Positions 1 through 6,606 of a stretch of DNA of 11,117 nt are shown in pieces. Positions within the stretch are counted from its first letter, which is position 1. Every line of letters starts with the position of its first letter. The DNA lies in contig DATBFX010000054.1 of NCBI GenBank assembly GCA_036558305.1, positions 1 to 11,117 of the forward strand, given 5' to 3'. The translations under genes and the position numbers were made by a program. The notes beneath the pieces are model-generated. The model saw only the letters and a list, made by a program, of their open reading frames with translations. It had not been told where the DNA came from and searched no databases. Source of the DNA: DATBFX01 sp036558305. GTDB lineage: Bacteria; Chloroflexota; Chloroflexia; Thermomicrobiales; UBA6265.

Positions 1-536
1 CCTACACCGCCGATCCGGGCACCGAGCAGGGGCGCCGGGTCCACGAGTTGGCCCTGATCGCCGGGGCCGAGGTCTTGTGGGAATCGCCGGGTCCCGCCGG
101 CACGCTGGCCGGGGACAGCCTGGCGCGCGGCGTCCGTACCGTGATCGTCGAGGTCGGTGGCGGGACGTCGTTCGATACCCCCTTGATGGACCGCGGGCTG
201 CGCGGCGTCACCAACCTCCTCAAACATGTCGGCATGCTCGAAGGCGAACCGAACGTCGATCCCGCCCGCGTCGTCGTCCGCGACGGGATGAGCCTTCGAC
301 CCCGGCACGGTGGGCTCTTTCTGCCGGAGGTCGGGTTAGCGCACCTCGGGAAGCGCGTGCCCGGTGGGACACTCTTGGGCCGGGTCGTCTCGCCGCAGTC
401 GTTCGCGGAGATCGACCGCCTGGAGGCTCCGTACGAGAAGACCGAGATCATGATGGTCCGCGACCGCGTCTCCAAGGTCCATCCCGGCGACTACGCCTAT
501 ATCCTCGGCGACGGCGGATCGGGGTACGACCTGTAG
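1..536 (+). CDS. Succinylglutamate desuccinylase/aspartoacylase family protein (M14 type), 5' truncated
   Basis: The reading frame is open from the window edge (first full codon at 3) to TAG at 534-536, giving about 177 C-terminal residues. The N-terminal half, with the zinc-binding HxxE region, lies outside the window. What is visible fits the AstE/AspA branch of zinc carboxypeptidases. A strand ending in VIVEVGGG (Glu codon at 150-152) matches the conserved catalytic Glu region. It is followed by the typical G-x-x-N-x-L helix and 'GML' segment. The C-terminal beta-rich part contains GLFLPEV, GTLLGRV and HPGDYAYILG, which resemble the P-x-V-x-x-G-x-x-L repeats that cover the active site in this family. 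Family members hydrolyse N-acyl amino acids or related amides in the cytoplasm. The substrate here is unknown. Proximity to a peptide-type transporter and an amidase suggests a shared catabolic role, but a 329-base gap separates them, so co-transcription is not assured. An internal TTG at 48 should not be taken as the start, since the similarity runs through it. Confidence 0.8.
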   Translation, partial: YTADPGTEQGRRVHELALIAGAEVLWESPGPAGTLAGDSLARGVRTVIVEVGGGTSFDTPLMDRGLRGVTNLLKHVGMLEGEPNVDPARVVVRDGMSLRPRHGGLFLPEVGLAHLGKRVPGGTLLGRVVSPQSFAEIDRLEAPYEKTEIMMVRDRVSKVHPGDYAYILGDGGSGYDL

Positions 537-566
537 CGACGCGAACCCGCGCGGCGAAAGGGCACC

Positions 567-597
567 GTGACGACGCTCTGTTATACTCGGCTATCAC
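567..597 (+). promoter_or_regulatory. Possible sigma-70-type promoter for the transporter operon
   Basis: A good -10-like hexamer TATACT occurs at 592-597 in an otherwise GC-rich stretch. A weak -35-like GTGACG lies at 567-572, with a 19-base spacer. It would give a leader of roughly 260 bases before the binding-protein gene. The -10 is persuasive, the -35 only fair. Confidence 0.35.
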
Positions 598-715
598 ACA
601 GGGGCAACGAAGCGGGCGAGGTGACGGCGGGAGTCGGCGAATCGCCCTTCGATTGACGGTGGGCATGACGATCGGGCACGCCGAGCGGTTGCGATCGCCG
701 AGTTGAAATGAACCG

Positions 716-734
716 GTTCGTCGGGACGACGAAC
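716..734 (+). promoter_or_regulatory. Perfect 8-bp stem-loop in the transporter operon leader
   Basis: GTTCGTCG at 716-723 and CGACGAAC at 727-734 are exact inverted repeats around a 3-base loop. The left arm overlaps the end of the palindrome GAACCGGTTC at 710-719, so two alternative pairings compete. It is followed within 10 bases by the strong Shine-Dalgarno-like motif at 740-748. There is no T-run, so it is not a classic terminator. Confidence 0.4.
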
Positions 735-852
735 GGCGGAGGAGGTGACAAAAGACCGAGACGTCGGGATTCGTGGTTCTGGGAATCTCGCCCGGCGACA
801 GTCGGTCGACCGGAGGGGGGGCGCGGGGGCGGAGCCCTTCGCGACCGTCGTC

Positions 853-860
853 AGAGGAGG
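853..860 (+). promoter_or_regulatory. Ribosome binding site fixing the binding-protein start at GTG 866
   Basis: AGAGGAGG at 853-860 lies 5 bases before GTG at 866. No comparable site precedes the in-frame GTG at 773 or ATG at 911. This decides the start and places the Tat motif about 18 residues into the protein. Confidence 0.8.
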
Positions 861-865
861 ACCTC

Positions 866-2461
866 GTGGACAAGGCAACGCGAGCCCTGGCCGCTGCGTT
901 GGAACAACGGATGTCGACCCGGCGCGATTTCCTGCGCTGGGTCTCGCTCGTCACCGGCGGCGCCGTTGCCGCCCCGCTCCTGCCCGGTGGCCTCGCCGCG
1001 GCGGCGCCGCTGGCGCAGACCGCGCCGTCCGGCAAGATCATCATCGGCCAACCGTCGCCGTTCCAGTTCATGGATCCGCAGCGGACCTACCTTTCGTCCG
1101 AGTCCAGCACCGACCAGTCGATCTTCGACACGCTGATCGGCTTCGACGACAAGGCGCAGTTCAAGCCGTACCTGGCAACCGAGTGGTCCGCCACCGGACC
1201 GCAGGAATGGACCTTGAAGCTCCGCCAGGGGGTCACGTTCCACAACGGCGAGGAGTTTAATGCCGAGACGGTCCGCTGGAACGTCGAACGGATCACCCAG
1301 CCCGGTTACCAGGATTGGGCGTTCATGGAACCGGTCGACCATGCCGAGGTCGTCGACGAGTACACGGTCAAATTCGTCACCAAGCGCACCTTTCCCTGGT
1401 TGCCGGGATTGATGAGTCTCTTCTTCATCGTCTCGCCCGAGGCGATGAAGGCGGGTGTCGACGAGTTCGTCAAGAAACCGATCGGGACCGGACCCTACAT
1501 GTTCGTCGATTGGGTGCCCGACGATCACGTCAACGTGACGGCGAACGAGAACTATTGGGGCGGCGCGCCGGCGATCAAAGACGTCACCTGGCGCGTTCTG
1601 CCCGAGTCTTCGACCGGGATCGCCGCGCTCCAGGCCGGAGAGATCCAGGTGCTCAAGGACCTGCCGTCCGATCAGTTCGACCTGATCAACCAGGGTGACA
1701 CCCGCGCCGTCGAGGTGCGGAGTATCCGCACGCCCTACCTGCGCTTCTATCCCGACAGCCCGCAGGGCGGCGGCGAGCCGTTCAAGGACAAGCGGGTGCG
1801 GCAGGCGTTCAACTACGCGATCAACGTCGACTCGATCATCGCGAATCTGCTCGGCGGGCACGCCGAGCGGATGGCGACGACGATGACGCCCGAGATGTTC
1901 GGTTTCGATGCCAACGTCAAACCCTACGGCTACGACCTGGATAAGGCGAAGGCATTGATGACCGAAGCCGGCTACGCGGACGGTTTCGAGATCACGTTCG
2001 AGACCTGGTCGTCCGGACCCGCGCCGAAGCCGGTCGAGCTGGCGCAGGCGGTCGCTGCCGATCTGGAAAAGATCAACGTCAAGGCGACCGTCAAACCGGT
2101 CGAGCTCGGTACGGCGCTCCAGAGCCAGAACGACAAGACGATCGCGCCGTTCGGTCTCTGGAGTTGGGGCGGCAACGGCTTCGACGGCGACGCCAAGTTC
2201 TGGGGCGTCTTCCACACCGATTCCAGCGCCTGCTTCTTGACCGACGACACGACGGTCGACCTGATCAACCAGGAGGAGAACACGACCGATCCGGCGCAGC
2301 GCCAGCAGATCTTCTCCCAGTTGCAGCAGCACATCGTCGACGAAGCGTTCATCGTCTCGCTCTTCGCCCAGATGGACATCTACGGTGCGAACAATCAGGT
2401 CGATTGGCAGCCACGCTCCGACGAGCTGGTGCTGCCGTACCTGATGACGCTGAAATCGTAG
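866..2461 (+). CDS. ABC transporter family 5 substrate-binding protein, Tat-exported
   Basis: The 531-residue product is an extracytoplasmic solute-binding protein of family 5 (SBP_bac_5, the DppA/OppA type). It captures a peptide, amide or similar solute for the two permeases encoded next. Residues 18-24 read TRRDFLR, a twin-arginine motif. A hydrophobic stretch and an Ala-rich region around 43-50 follow and look like a signal-peptidase site. There is no lipobox cysteine, so the protein may be released, or held by an uncleaved signal. Family landmarks include KKPIGTGPYMF near 203-213 and FKDKRVRQAFNYAIN near 306-320. Length is normal for the family. The frame stays open upstream to 773, but the strong ribosome site at 853-860 supports GTG 866. 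The dppB-type gene begins 57 bases downstream on the same strand, consistent with an operon. The ligand cannot be predicted from the sequence alone. Confidence 0.92.
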   Translation: MDKATRALAAALEQRMSTRRDFLRWVSLVTGGAVAAPLLPGGLAAAAPLAQTAPSGKIIIGQPSPFQFMDPQRTYLSSESSTDQSIFDTLIGFDDKAQFKPYLATEWSATGPQEWTLKLRQGVTFHNGEEFNAETVRWNVERITQPGYQDWAFMEPVDHAEVVDEYTVKFVTKRTFPWLPGLMSLFFIVSPEAMKAGVDEFVKKPIGTGPYMFVDWVPDDHVNVTANENYWGGAPAIKDVTWRVLPESSTGIAALQAGEIQVLKDLPSDQFDLINQGDTRAVEVRSIRTPYLRFYPDSPQGGGEPFKDKRVRQAFNYAINVDSIIANLLGGHAERMATTMTPEMFGFDANVKPYGYDLDKAKALMTEAGYADGFEITFETWSSGPAPKPVELAQAVAADLEKINVKATVKPVELGTALQSQNDKTIAPFGLWSWGGNGFDGDAKFWGVFHTDSSACFLTDDTTVDLINQEENTTDPAQRQQIFSQLQQHIVDEAFIVSLFAQMDIYGANNQVDWQPRSDELVLPYLMTLKS

Positions 2462-2518
2462 CGGGCGGGAGTTTGCGCGCGGAGTGGGGCGGTTGGCGCC
2501 GTCGCGCTCCGCGCTCGA

Positions 2519-3445
2519 GTGCGCCTTGTGAGTTCGTTCCTCGTCAAGCGGGCCCTCGCGTCGCTGTTCGCGGTTTGGGGAGTGGCGACGCTGACGTTCG
2601 TCTTGCTGCGGGTCACCGCCGATCCGGCGGCCCTGCTCGTCGGCGAACGGGCGACCCCCCAGCAGATCGCCGAGGTGCGGCATCGCCTCGGTCTCGATCG
2701 TCCGCTGGCGACGCAATACGGCGACTTCATCGGCCATGCCGTGGTCGGCGACTTCGGGCAATCCTACCGCTTCGACGAACCGGCGATGAGCATGGTCGTC
2801 GAGCGGTTGCCGATCAGTCTCCGCCTCGCGACGGCCGCGTTCGTCGTCGCCCTCGTGCTGGCGATCCCGCTGGCAATCGCTTCCGCCGTCTGGCGGGACA
2901 CCGTCGTCGACTACGTCGCCTCGTTCGTCGCCTTCTTGGGCTTCGCCATGCCGGCCTTTTGGCTCGGCGCGATGGCGATCATCGTCTTCTCGGTGCAACT
3001 CCGCTGGTTGCCGACGTCGGGATCGGGCGACCTCAAGCACTACGTCTTGCCGACGCTCACGCTGGCGATGTGGCCGCTCGGTCAGTTCACGCGCTTGCTC
3101 CGTTCGGAGTTGTTGAACGTCTTCCACGAAGACTACGTGCGGACGGCGCGCGCCAAGGGGCTGGCGGAACGCGTCGTGGTCTGGCGACACACGCTCAAGA
3201 ACGCCTTCCTGCCGGTGTTGACCCTGATCGGGCTCAGTTTCGGCAGTCTGCTCGGCGGTGCCATCATCACGGAGACGGTCTTCGCCTGGCCCGGACTCGG
3301 TCGCCTGATCATCCAGGCCACGCTCAACCGCGATTTCCCGATCATCGAGGCGAGCGTGGTCGTCCTCGCCACCGGGTTCGTCTTGATCAACTTTGTCGTC
3401 GACGTGCTCTACGGCGTGCTCGACCCGCGGATCAAGTTGACCTAG
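2519..3445 (+). CDS. ABC transporter permease, DppB/OppB type
   Basis: This 308-residue integral membrane protein is the first of two permease subunits forming the channel of a dipeptide/oligopeptide-type importer. The N-terminus (FLVKRALASLFAVWGVATL, then a long helix ending in FVLLR) is the characteristic DppB opening. Next comes the periplasmic-type segment with RLGLDRPL and VGDFGQSYR. The EAA loop that contacts the ATPase is at about residues 204-235, with EDYVRTARAKGL and NAFLPVL. The C-terminus ends in DVLYGVLDPRIK, typical of the family. About six membrane helices are expected. Two in-frame GTG codons, 2519 and 2528, are possible starts, and neither has a strong ribosome site. I keep 2519, which is three codons longer. 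It stops 31 bases before the next permease, consistent with translation from one transcript. Confidence 0.93.
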   Translation: MRLVSSFLVKRALASLFAVWGVATLTFVLLRVTADPAALLVGERATPQQIAEVRHRLGLDRPLATQYGDFIGHAVVGDFGQSYRFDEPAMSMVVERLPISLRLATAAFVVALVLAIPLAIASAVWRDTVVDYVASFVAFLGFAMPAFWLGAMAIIVFSVQLRWLPTSGSGDLKHYVLPTLTLAMWPLGQFTRLLRSELLNVFHEDYVRTARAKGLAERVVVWRHTLKNAFLPVLTLIGLSFGSLLGGAIITETVFAWPGLGRLIIQATLNRDFPIIEASVVVLATGFVLINFVVDVLYGVLDPRIKLT

Positions 3446-3462
3446 TGTGGCGACACTGTTTC

Positions 3463-3467
3463 GGAGG
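3463..3467 (+). promoter_or_regulatory. Ribosome binding site fixing the second permease start
   Basis: GGAGG at 3463-3467 lies 9 bases before GTG 3477. The in-frame GTG at 3447 would place this site inside the coding region and has nothing comparable upstream. The site therefore favours the shorter 303-residue product. Confidence 0.6.
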
Positions 3468-3476
3468 ACCGGTCGC

Positions 3477-4388
3477 GTGAAGGTGATGGCGGCTCCCGCG
3501 GTGGCCCTGGGCGGGGAACCGGCACGCCGGTCGTGGTTCGCCAACAGCGTGGTCGTCCGCCGCCTGAACGCCCGCGCCGTCATCGGCTTGTTCCTGGTCG
3601 GCGTCATGCTGATCGCGGGGTTGCTGGCGCCAATCGTGGCACCGGACGATCCGAAGGCGGCCGACATCACGCAACGTCTGAAGCCGCCGGTCTGGGCTGC
3701 GGGCGGTTCGAGCGCGCACCTGCTGGGGACCGACGCGCTGGGGCGCGACCTGTTGAGCCGGGTGATCTACGGCGCGCGGATCTCGCTCACGGTCGGGGTC
3801 ATCTCGGTCGTGCTCGCCGCGGTGATCGGCGTTTCGCTCGGATTGATTTCCGGCTACTACGGCAAGATGGTGGACAACGTCATCATGCGTGCCGTCGACA
3901 TCATGTTCGCCTTTCCGTTCCTGCTCCTGGCGGTGACCTGGATGGCGATCTTCCAGCCCGGTCGCACGAGCGTCGTCGCGATCCTCGTCCTCACCGGCTG
4001 GGCAACCTTCTGTCGGTTGGTCCGCGGGCAAGTCCTCGCGATCCGCGAGCGCGAATACGTCGCCGCGGCGCGCGTGATCGGGGTCCCGGACCGACGCCTG
4101 ATCGCGCGCCACATCCTGCCGAATCTGCTGGCGACCATCACGGTCGTGGCCACCATGACGCTCGCCCAATTCATCCTCGCCGAGGCAGCGCTGTCGTTCC
4201 TCGGGTTAGGCGTCGAACCGCAGACCCCGACCTGGGGCGGGATCGTCAACGAGGGGCGCAACTACATCACCCAGGCCTGGTGGATCGAAACGTTTCCGGG
4301 GGTGGCGATCGTCCTGACGGTCTCGGGGATCGGTCTCCTGGGCGATTGGCTGCGCGACGTGCTCGATCCCCGCCTGAGGATGCTTTGA
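3477..4388 (+). CDS. ABC transporter permease, DppC/OppC type
   Basis: This 303-residue product is the second permease of the importer. It carries the DppC layout: an N-terminal cytoplasmic tail, one long helix (VIGLFLVGVMLIAGLLAPIV), then the LLGTDALGRDLLSRVIYGAR signature that distinguishes DppC from DppB. The remaining helices contain an EAA loop at about 193-216 (EYVAAARVIGVP, then HILPN). The C-terminal block LSFLGLGV, TPTWGGI and GDWLRDVLDPRLR is highly conserved in the family. The start at GTG 3477 is chosen for its ribosome site. GTG 3483 and ATG 3486 are nearby alternatives. It ends 35 bases before the amidase gene. No nucleotide-binding subunit follows, so the ATPases must be encoded elsewhere or shared with another system. 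Confidence 0.93.
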   Translation: MKVMAAPAVALGGEPARRSWFANSVVVRRLNARAVIGLFLVGVMLIAGLLAPIVAPDDPKAADITQRLKPPVWAAGGSSAHLLGTDALGRDLLSRVIYGARISLTVGVISVVLAAVIGVSLGLISGYYGKMVDNVIMRAVDIMFAFPFLLLAVTWMAIFQPGRTSVVAILVLTGWATFCRLVRGQVLAIREREYVAAARVIGVPDRRLIARHILPNLLATITVVATMTLAQFILAEAALSFLGLGVEPQTPTWGGIVNEGRNYITQAWWIETFPGVAIVLTVSGIGLLGDWLRDVLDPRLRML

Positions 4389-4423
4389 GCGAGAGAACGC
4401 CGGTGCTGGTGAGGAGAGAACCG

Positions 4424-5818
4424 ATGCTGCAACTCGTCGAGATCGCCGAACAGATTCGGACCCGGGCGGTATCTCCGGTGGAGGTGGTGGAAGCGTCACT
4501 CCGCCGGGCCGACGAACTGAGTCCGAGCCTGAACGCCTACATCACGGTGCTCGGAGAACGGGCGGTTGCGGAGGCACGGGAAGCCGAGCGGGAGATCGCC
4601 GTCGGCAACTACCGGGGACCGCTGCACGGGGTGCCCGTCTCGGTCAAAGACATTTTCGCCACCAAAGGCGTGCGCACCACCTCGGGGTCCCGCATCCTGG
4701 CGGACTTCGTGCCGGACGAGGACGCAACGGTCGTACGAAGACTGCGCGAAGCCGGCGCCATCCTCATCGCCAAAGCGAACACCTTTCAATTCGCCTGCTC
4801 GCCGCCGCACCCCGATTTCGGACCGACGCGCAATCCCTGGGACCTGTCGCGCACGACGCGTGGCTCGAGCAGCGGCTCCGCGGCGGCGGTCGCGGCGGGG
4901 ATCGACTACGGGTCGATCGGCAGCGACACCGGCGGGTCGATCCGGGTTCCGGCCGCCTTTACCGGAATTGCTGGTCTGAAACCGACCATCGGCAGGGTGG
5001 GGCGGTTCGGCATGCAGACGGTGTCGTGGACGATGGATCATGCCGGACCCCTCGCCCGATCGGTGGCCGATCTGGCGGTGCTGTTGGCGGCGGTGGCGGG
5101 GATCGACGACCGCGACCGCCAGTCGATCGACGCGCCGTTGGCAGCCGGCCGGGGCGACACGGAGCGTTTGGACGGGTTGGTCGTCGGCGTGCTCGCCGAC
5201 TTCATGGGTGACGACGTTGAGCCGGACGTGCGATCGGCCGTGGAAACGGGGATCGACGTCTTGCGAGACCGCGGGGCGGAGATCCGCCATCTGTCGATCC
5301 CCGAGCTTGGGGAACCGGCGCTAACGGCGCACGGCCAGATCATGTGGCCGGAGGCGGCCTACTGCCACCGGGAATGGTTTCCGAGCCGCCTGGGCGACTA
5401 CACCGAGTTCTCGCAGCACCGCTTCGCCGAAGCCCGCACGGCCCCGGCGATCGACTATCTGCACGGCCTGGAGGAGCGCCGGCGAATCCGGGCGGTCGTG
5501 GCCGCCGTCCAACGCGAGGTCGACCTCTTCGTCCTTCCCACGGCGCCGATGGTGGCGACTCCGCTCGAAAGTATGGACCCGGGCGCCGACGAGCGGATGG
5601 CCGAACTGGCCGCGCTCGGCACCTACAACTCGCCCTTCGATTTGACCGGTCAACCCGCGATCACCGTGCCGTGCGGGTTCTCCCGAGACGGACTGCCCAT
5701 CGGCCTCCAAATCGTTGGTCGCGACCGCGAGGACGAAACGGTCATTCGGGCCGCCCAGGGGTTTGAGGCCAGTACCGAATGGCACTCTTACCATCCCAAG
5801 TCGAGGGTGCAGGTCTGA
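4424..5818 (+). CDS. Amidase-signature family hydrolase (GatA-like)
   Basis: This 464-residue cytoplasmic enzyme belongs to the amidase signature family, whose members hydrolyse carboxamides by a Ser-cisSer-Lys triad. All three residues are visible: Lys75 in VSVKDIF, Ser148 at the start of the SSSGSAAAVAAG block, and nucleophile Ser172 in GSDTGGSIRVPAAF. The 24-residue gap between the two serines matches well-studied members. The GLKPTIGRVGRFG segment and the C-terminal FDLTGQPAITVP and LPIGLQIVG motifs are also typical, and the length is normal. ATG 4424 is preceded by GAGGAG at 4411-4416 with 7 bases of spacing, and the longer open frame upstream only shadows the permease gene. It resembles the A subunit of the Glu-tRNA(Gln) amidotransferase, but no gatB or gatC is adjacent, and its place behind a peptide-type importer favours catabolic amide hydrolysis. 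The exact substrate is unknown. Confidence 0.9.
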   Translation: MLQLVEIAEQIRTRAVSPVEVVEASLRRADELSPSLNAYITVLGERAVAEAREAEREIAVGNYRGPLHGVPVSVKDIFATKGVRTTSGSRILADFVPDEDATVVRRLREAGAILIAKANTFQFACSPPHPDFGPTRNPWDLSRTTRGSSSGSAAAVAAGIDYGSIGSDTGGSIRVPAAFTGIAGLKPTIGRVGRFGMQTVSWTMDHAGPLARSVADLAVLLAAVAGIDDRDRQSIDAPLAAGRGDTERLDGLVVGVLADFMGDDVEPDVRSAVETGIDVLRDRGAEIRHLSIPELGEPALTAHGQIMWPEAAYCHREWFPSRLGDYTEFSQHRFAEARTAPAIDYLHGLEERRRIRAVVAAVQREVDLFVLPTAPMVATPLESMDPGADERMAELAALGTYNSPFDLTGQPAITVPCGFSRDGLPIGLQIVGRDREDETVIRAAQGFEASTEWHSYHPKSRVQV

Positions 5819-5832
5819 GACACGCTCTGGCA

Positions 5833-5868
5833 CCATGCTCGGCATGGCCGACGACTCGGGGATATCCC
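5833..5868 (+). terminator. Stem-loop and palindrome just after the amidase gene, possible transcript end
   Basis: CCATGC at 5833-5838 and GCATGG at 5842-5847 form a perfect 6-bp stem around a 3-base loop, 14 bases past the amidase stop. GGGATATCCC at 5859-5868 is a perfect 10-bp palindrome. Neither is followed by a T-run, so intrinsic termination is uncertain. Transcript-end stabilisation or protein binding is equally possible. Confidence 0.28.
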
Positions 5869-6129
5869 AGCATCAACACCGTGCGAATCCGAAAAACGTC
5901 GCCGATCGCCCTGCCTGTAACACGCTGCGGCAATCTGCTCTGGTTGGCTTCGTGAACGACGGCCAAACGTGCCGTGTATGCGTGAGTGCCTTTCAAAGTC
6001 GGGTGTTGGCGTAGCAAAGCCGGGACCTGACCAAACCACTCCTCTCCGAAGCAGGGTGGGCGGGCGGAGCGATGGCATGGTGTCACTATCGGTCATGCGT
6101 CTTGAGCCCCCGACAAGGGCACGGCCGAT

Positions 6130-6161
6130 GTGCACGCCGTGTGCACGAACGGGTGTACACC
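6130..6161. repeat. Cluster of three short palindromes, operator-like
   Basis: GTGCAC at 6130-6135, GTGCAC at 6141-6146 and GGTGTACACC at 6152-6161 lie in a row. Their centres are 11 and 13 bases apart, so they sit on roughly the same helix face. This arrangement suits cooperative binding of a dimeric repressor. No regulator gene is adjacent in the window. Confidence 0.35.
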
Positions 6162-6325
6162 GCCGAGTACGAGGTGGCACAAGACCACAGACAGGGGCGG
6201 CGAGTCCCGCACGAGTAGGCGACCTTCGGTTTCCTATGAGACCTCCGTCAGAAGCTCCGGTTACTCCGCTGACGCGTTGGGTGGGACGTTGCAACAACGG
6301 TGAAGGACGGAGTTGCCATCGAGTA

Positions 6326-6366
6326 CGTCGTTGTCACGACTTTGTCACGAACGCACGACAACGACG
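6326..6366. repeat. 10-bp inverted repeat enclosing a phased 9-bp direct repeat
   Basis: CGTCGTTGTC at 6326-6335 and GACAACGACG at 6357-6366 are perfect inverted arms, 21 bases apart. TTGTCACGA occurs twice, at 6331-6339 and 6342-6350, exactly one helical turn (11 bases) apart, overlapping the left arm. The layout suits a DNA-binding protein acting in tandem, or a stem-loop in RNA. It lies about 240 bases before the YYY gene. Confidence 0.4.
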
Positions 6367-6606
6367 CGTGACCGGACATCACCAACCGAGCACATTCGAG
6401 GCGAACGTGGGCACACGACGGCACAGGACAGAACGGGATGAAAGGTGCCGGGAGGAACGTCGCCGATTCCCTTACCCGAAACCGTTTCCGCGCTGGCGGT
6501 GTCTTGAGTTGGTGTGCGGGGTCGCGCCGCGGGATCATCGCGCGCCCGAAGCCGTGTACGATTTCGCGGACGAGTCAGGCTCACTTCACGGAGTGCGAAC
6601 GCGACG

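Larger units (their letters stand above)
537..865 (+). other. Intergenic region and leader before the transporter operon
   Basis: These 329 bases hold no convincing gene. A possible promoter lies at 567-597. The presumed leader contains a perfect 8-bp hairpin at 716-734 and 10-bp palindromes at 710-719 and 803-812. It also has a strong AGGAGGTGA motif at 740-748 with no start codon at a usable distance. I see no clear terminator with a T-run after the deacylase gene. Confidence 0.55.
5819..6606. other. 788-base non-coding region between the operon and the YYY gene
   Basis: No reading frame here has a good ribosome site plus recognisable protein similarity. The open frames on both strands look like chance in GC-rich DNA. 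The stretch is visibly richer in A and T than its neighbours. It holds a cluster of three TGTNCA-like palindromes (6130-6161), a phased direct repeat TTGTCACGA (6331-6350) inside a 10-bp inverted repeat (6326-6366), and a dyad GAAACCGTTTC (6478-6488). A -10-like TACGAT lies at 6557-6562 but has no convincing -35. No tRNA or rRNA sequence is seen. It probably contains the control region of the YYY gene and could also hold a degraded gene that I cannot identify. Confidence 0.5.

Noticed and set aside
773..865. Earlier start for the binding protein at GTG 773
   Set aside because: The added 31 residues are Gly/Arg/Ser-rich and would bury the Tat motif. The ribosome site at 853-860 points to GTG 866.
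851..3670. Very long minus-strand open frame (939 codons) opposite the binding protein and permease
   Set aside because: Its product is rich in Arg, Asp and His with no domain, and it mirrors well-supported plus-strand genes. Long antisense frames are common in GC-rich DNA with strong third-position bias.
3533..4423. N-terminal extension of the amidase frame through the DppC gene
   Set aside because: The extension is an Arg/Pro-rich shadow of the permease. The amidase family begins at ATG 4424, which has a good ribosome site.
5895..6467. 12-base direct repeat AACGTCGCCGAT at 5895-5906 and 6456-6467
   Set aside because: It is a single pair with no flanking structure; a match of this length can arise by chance in GC-rich DNA.
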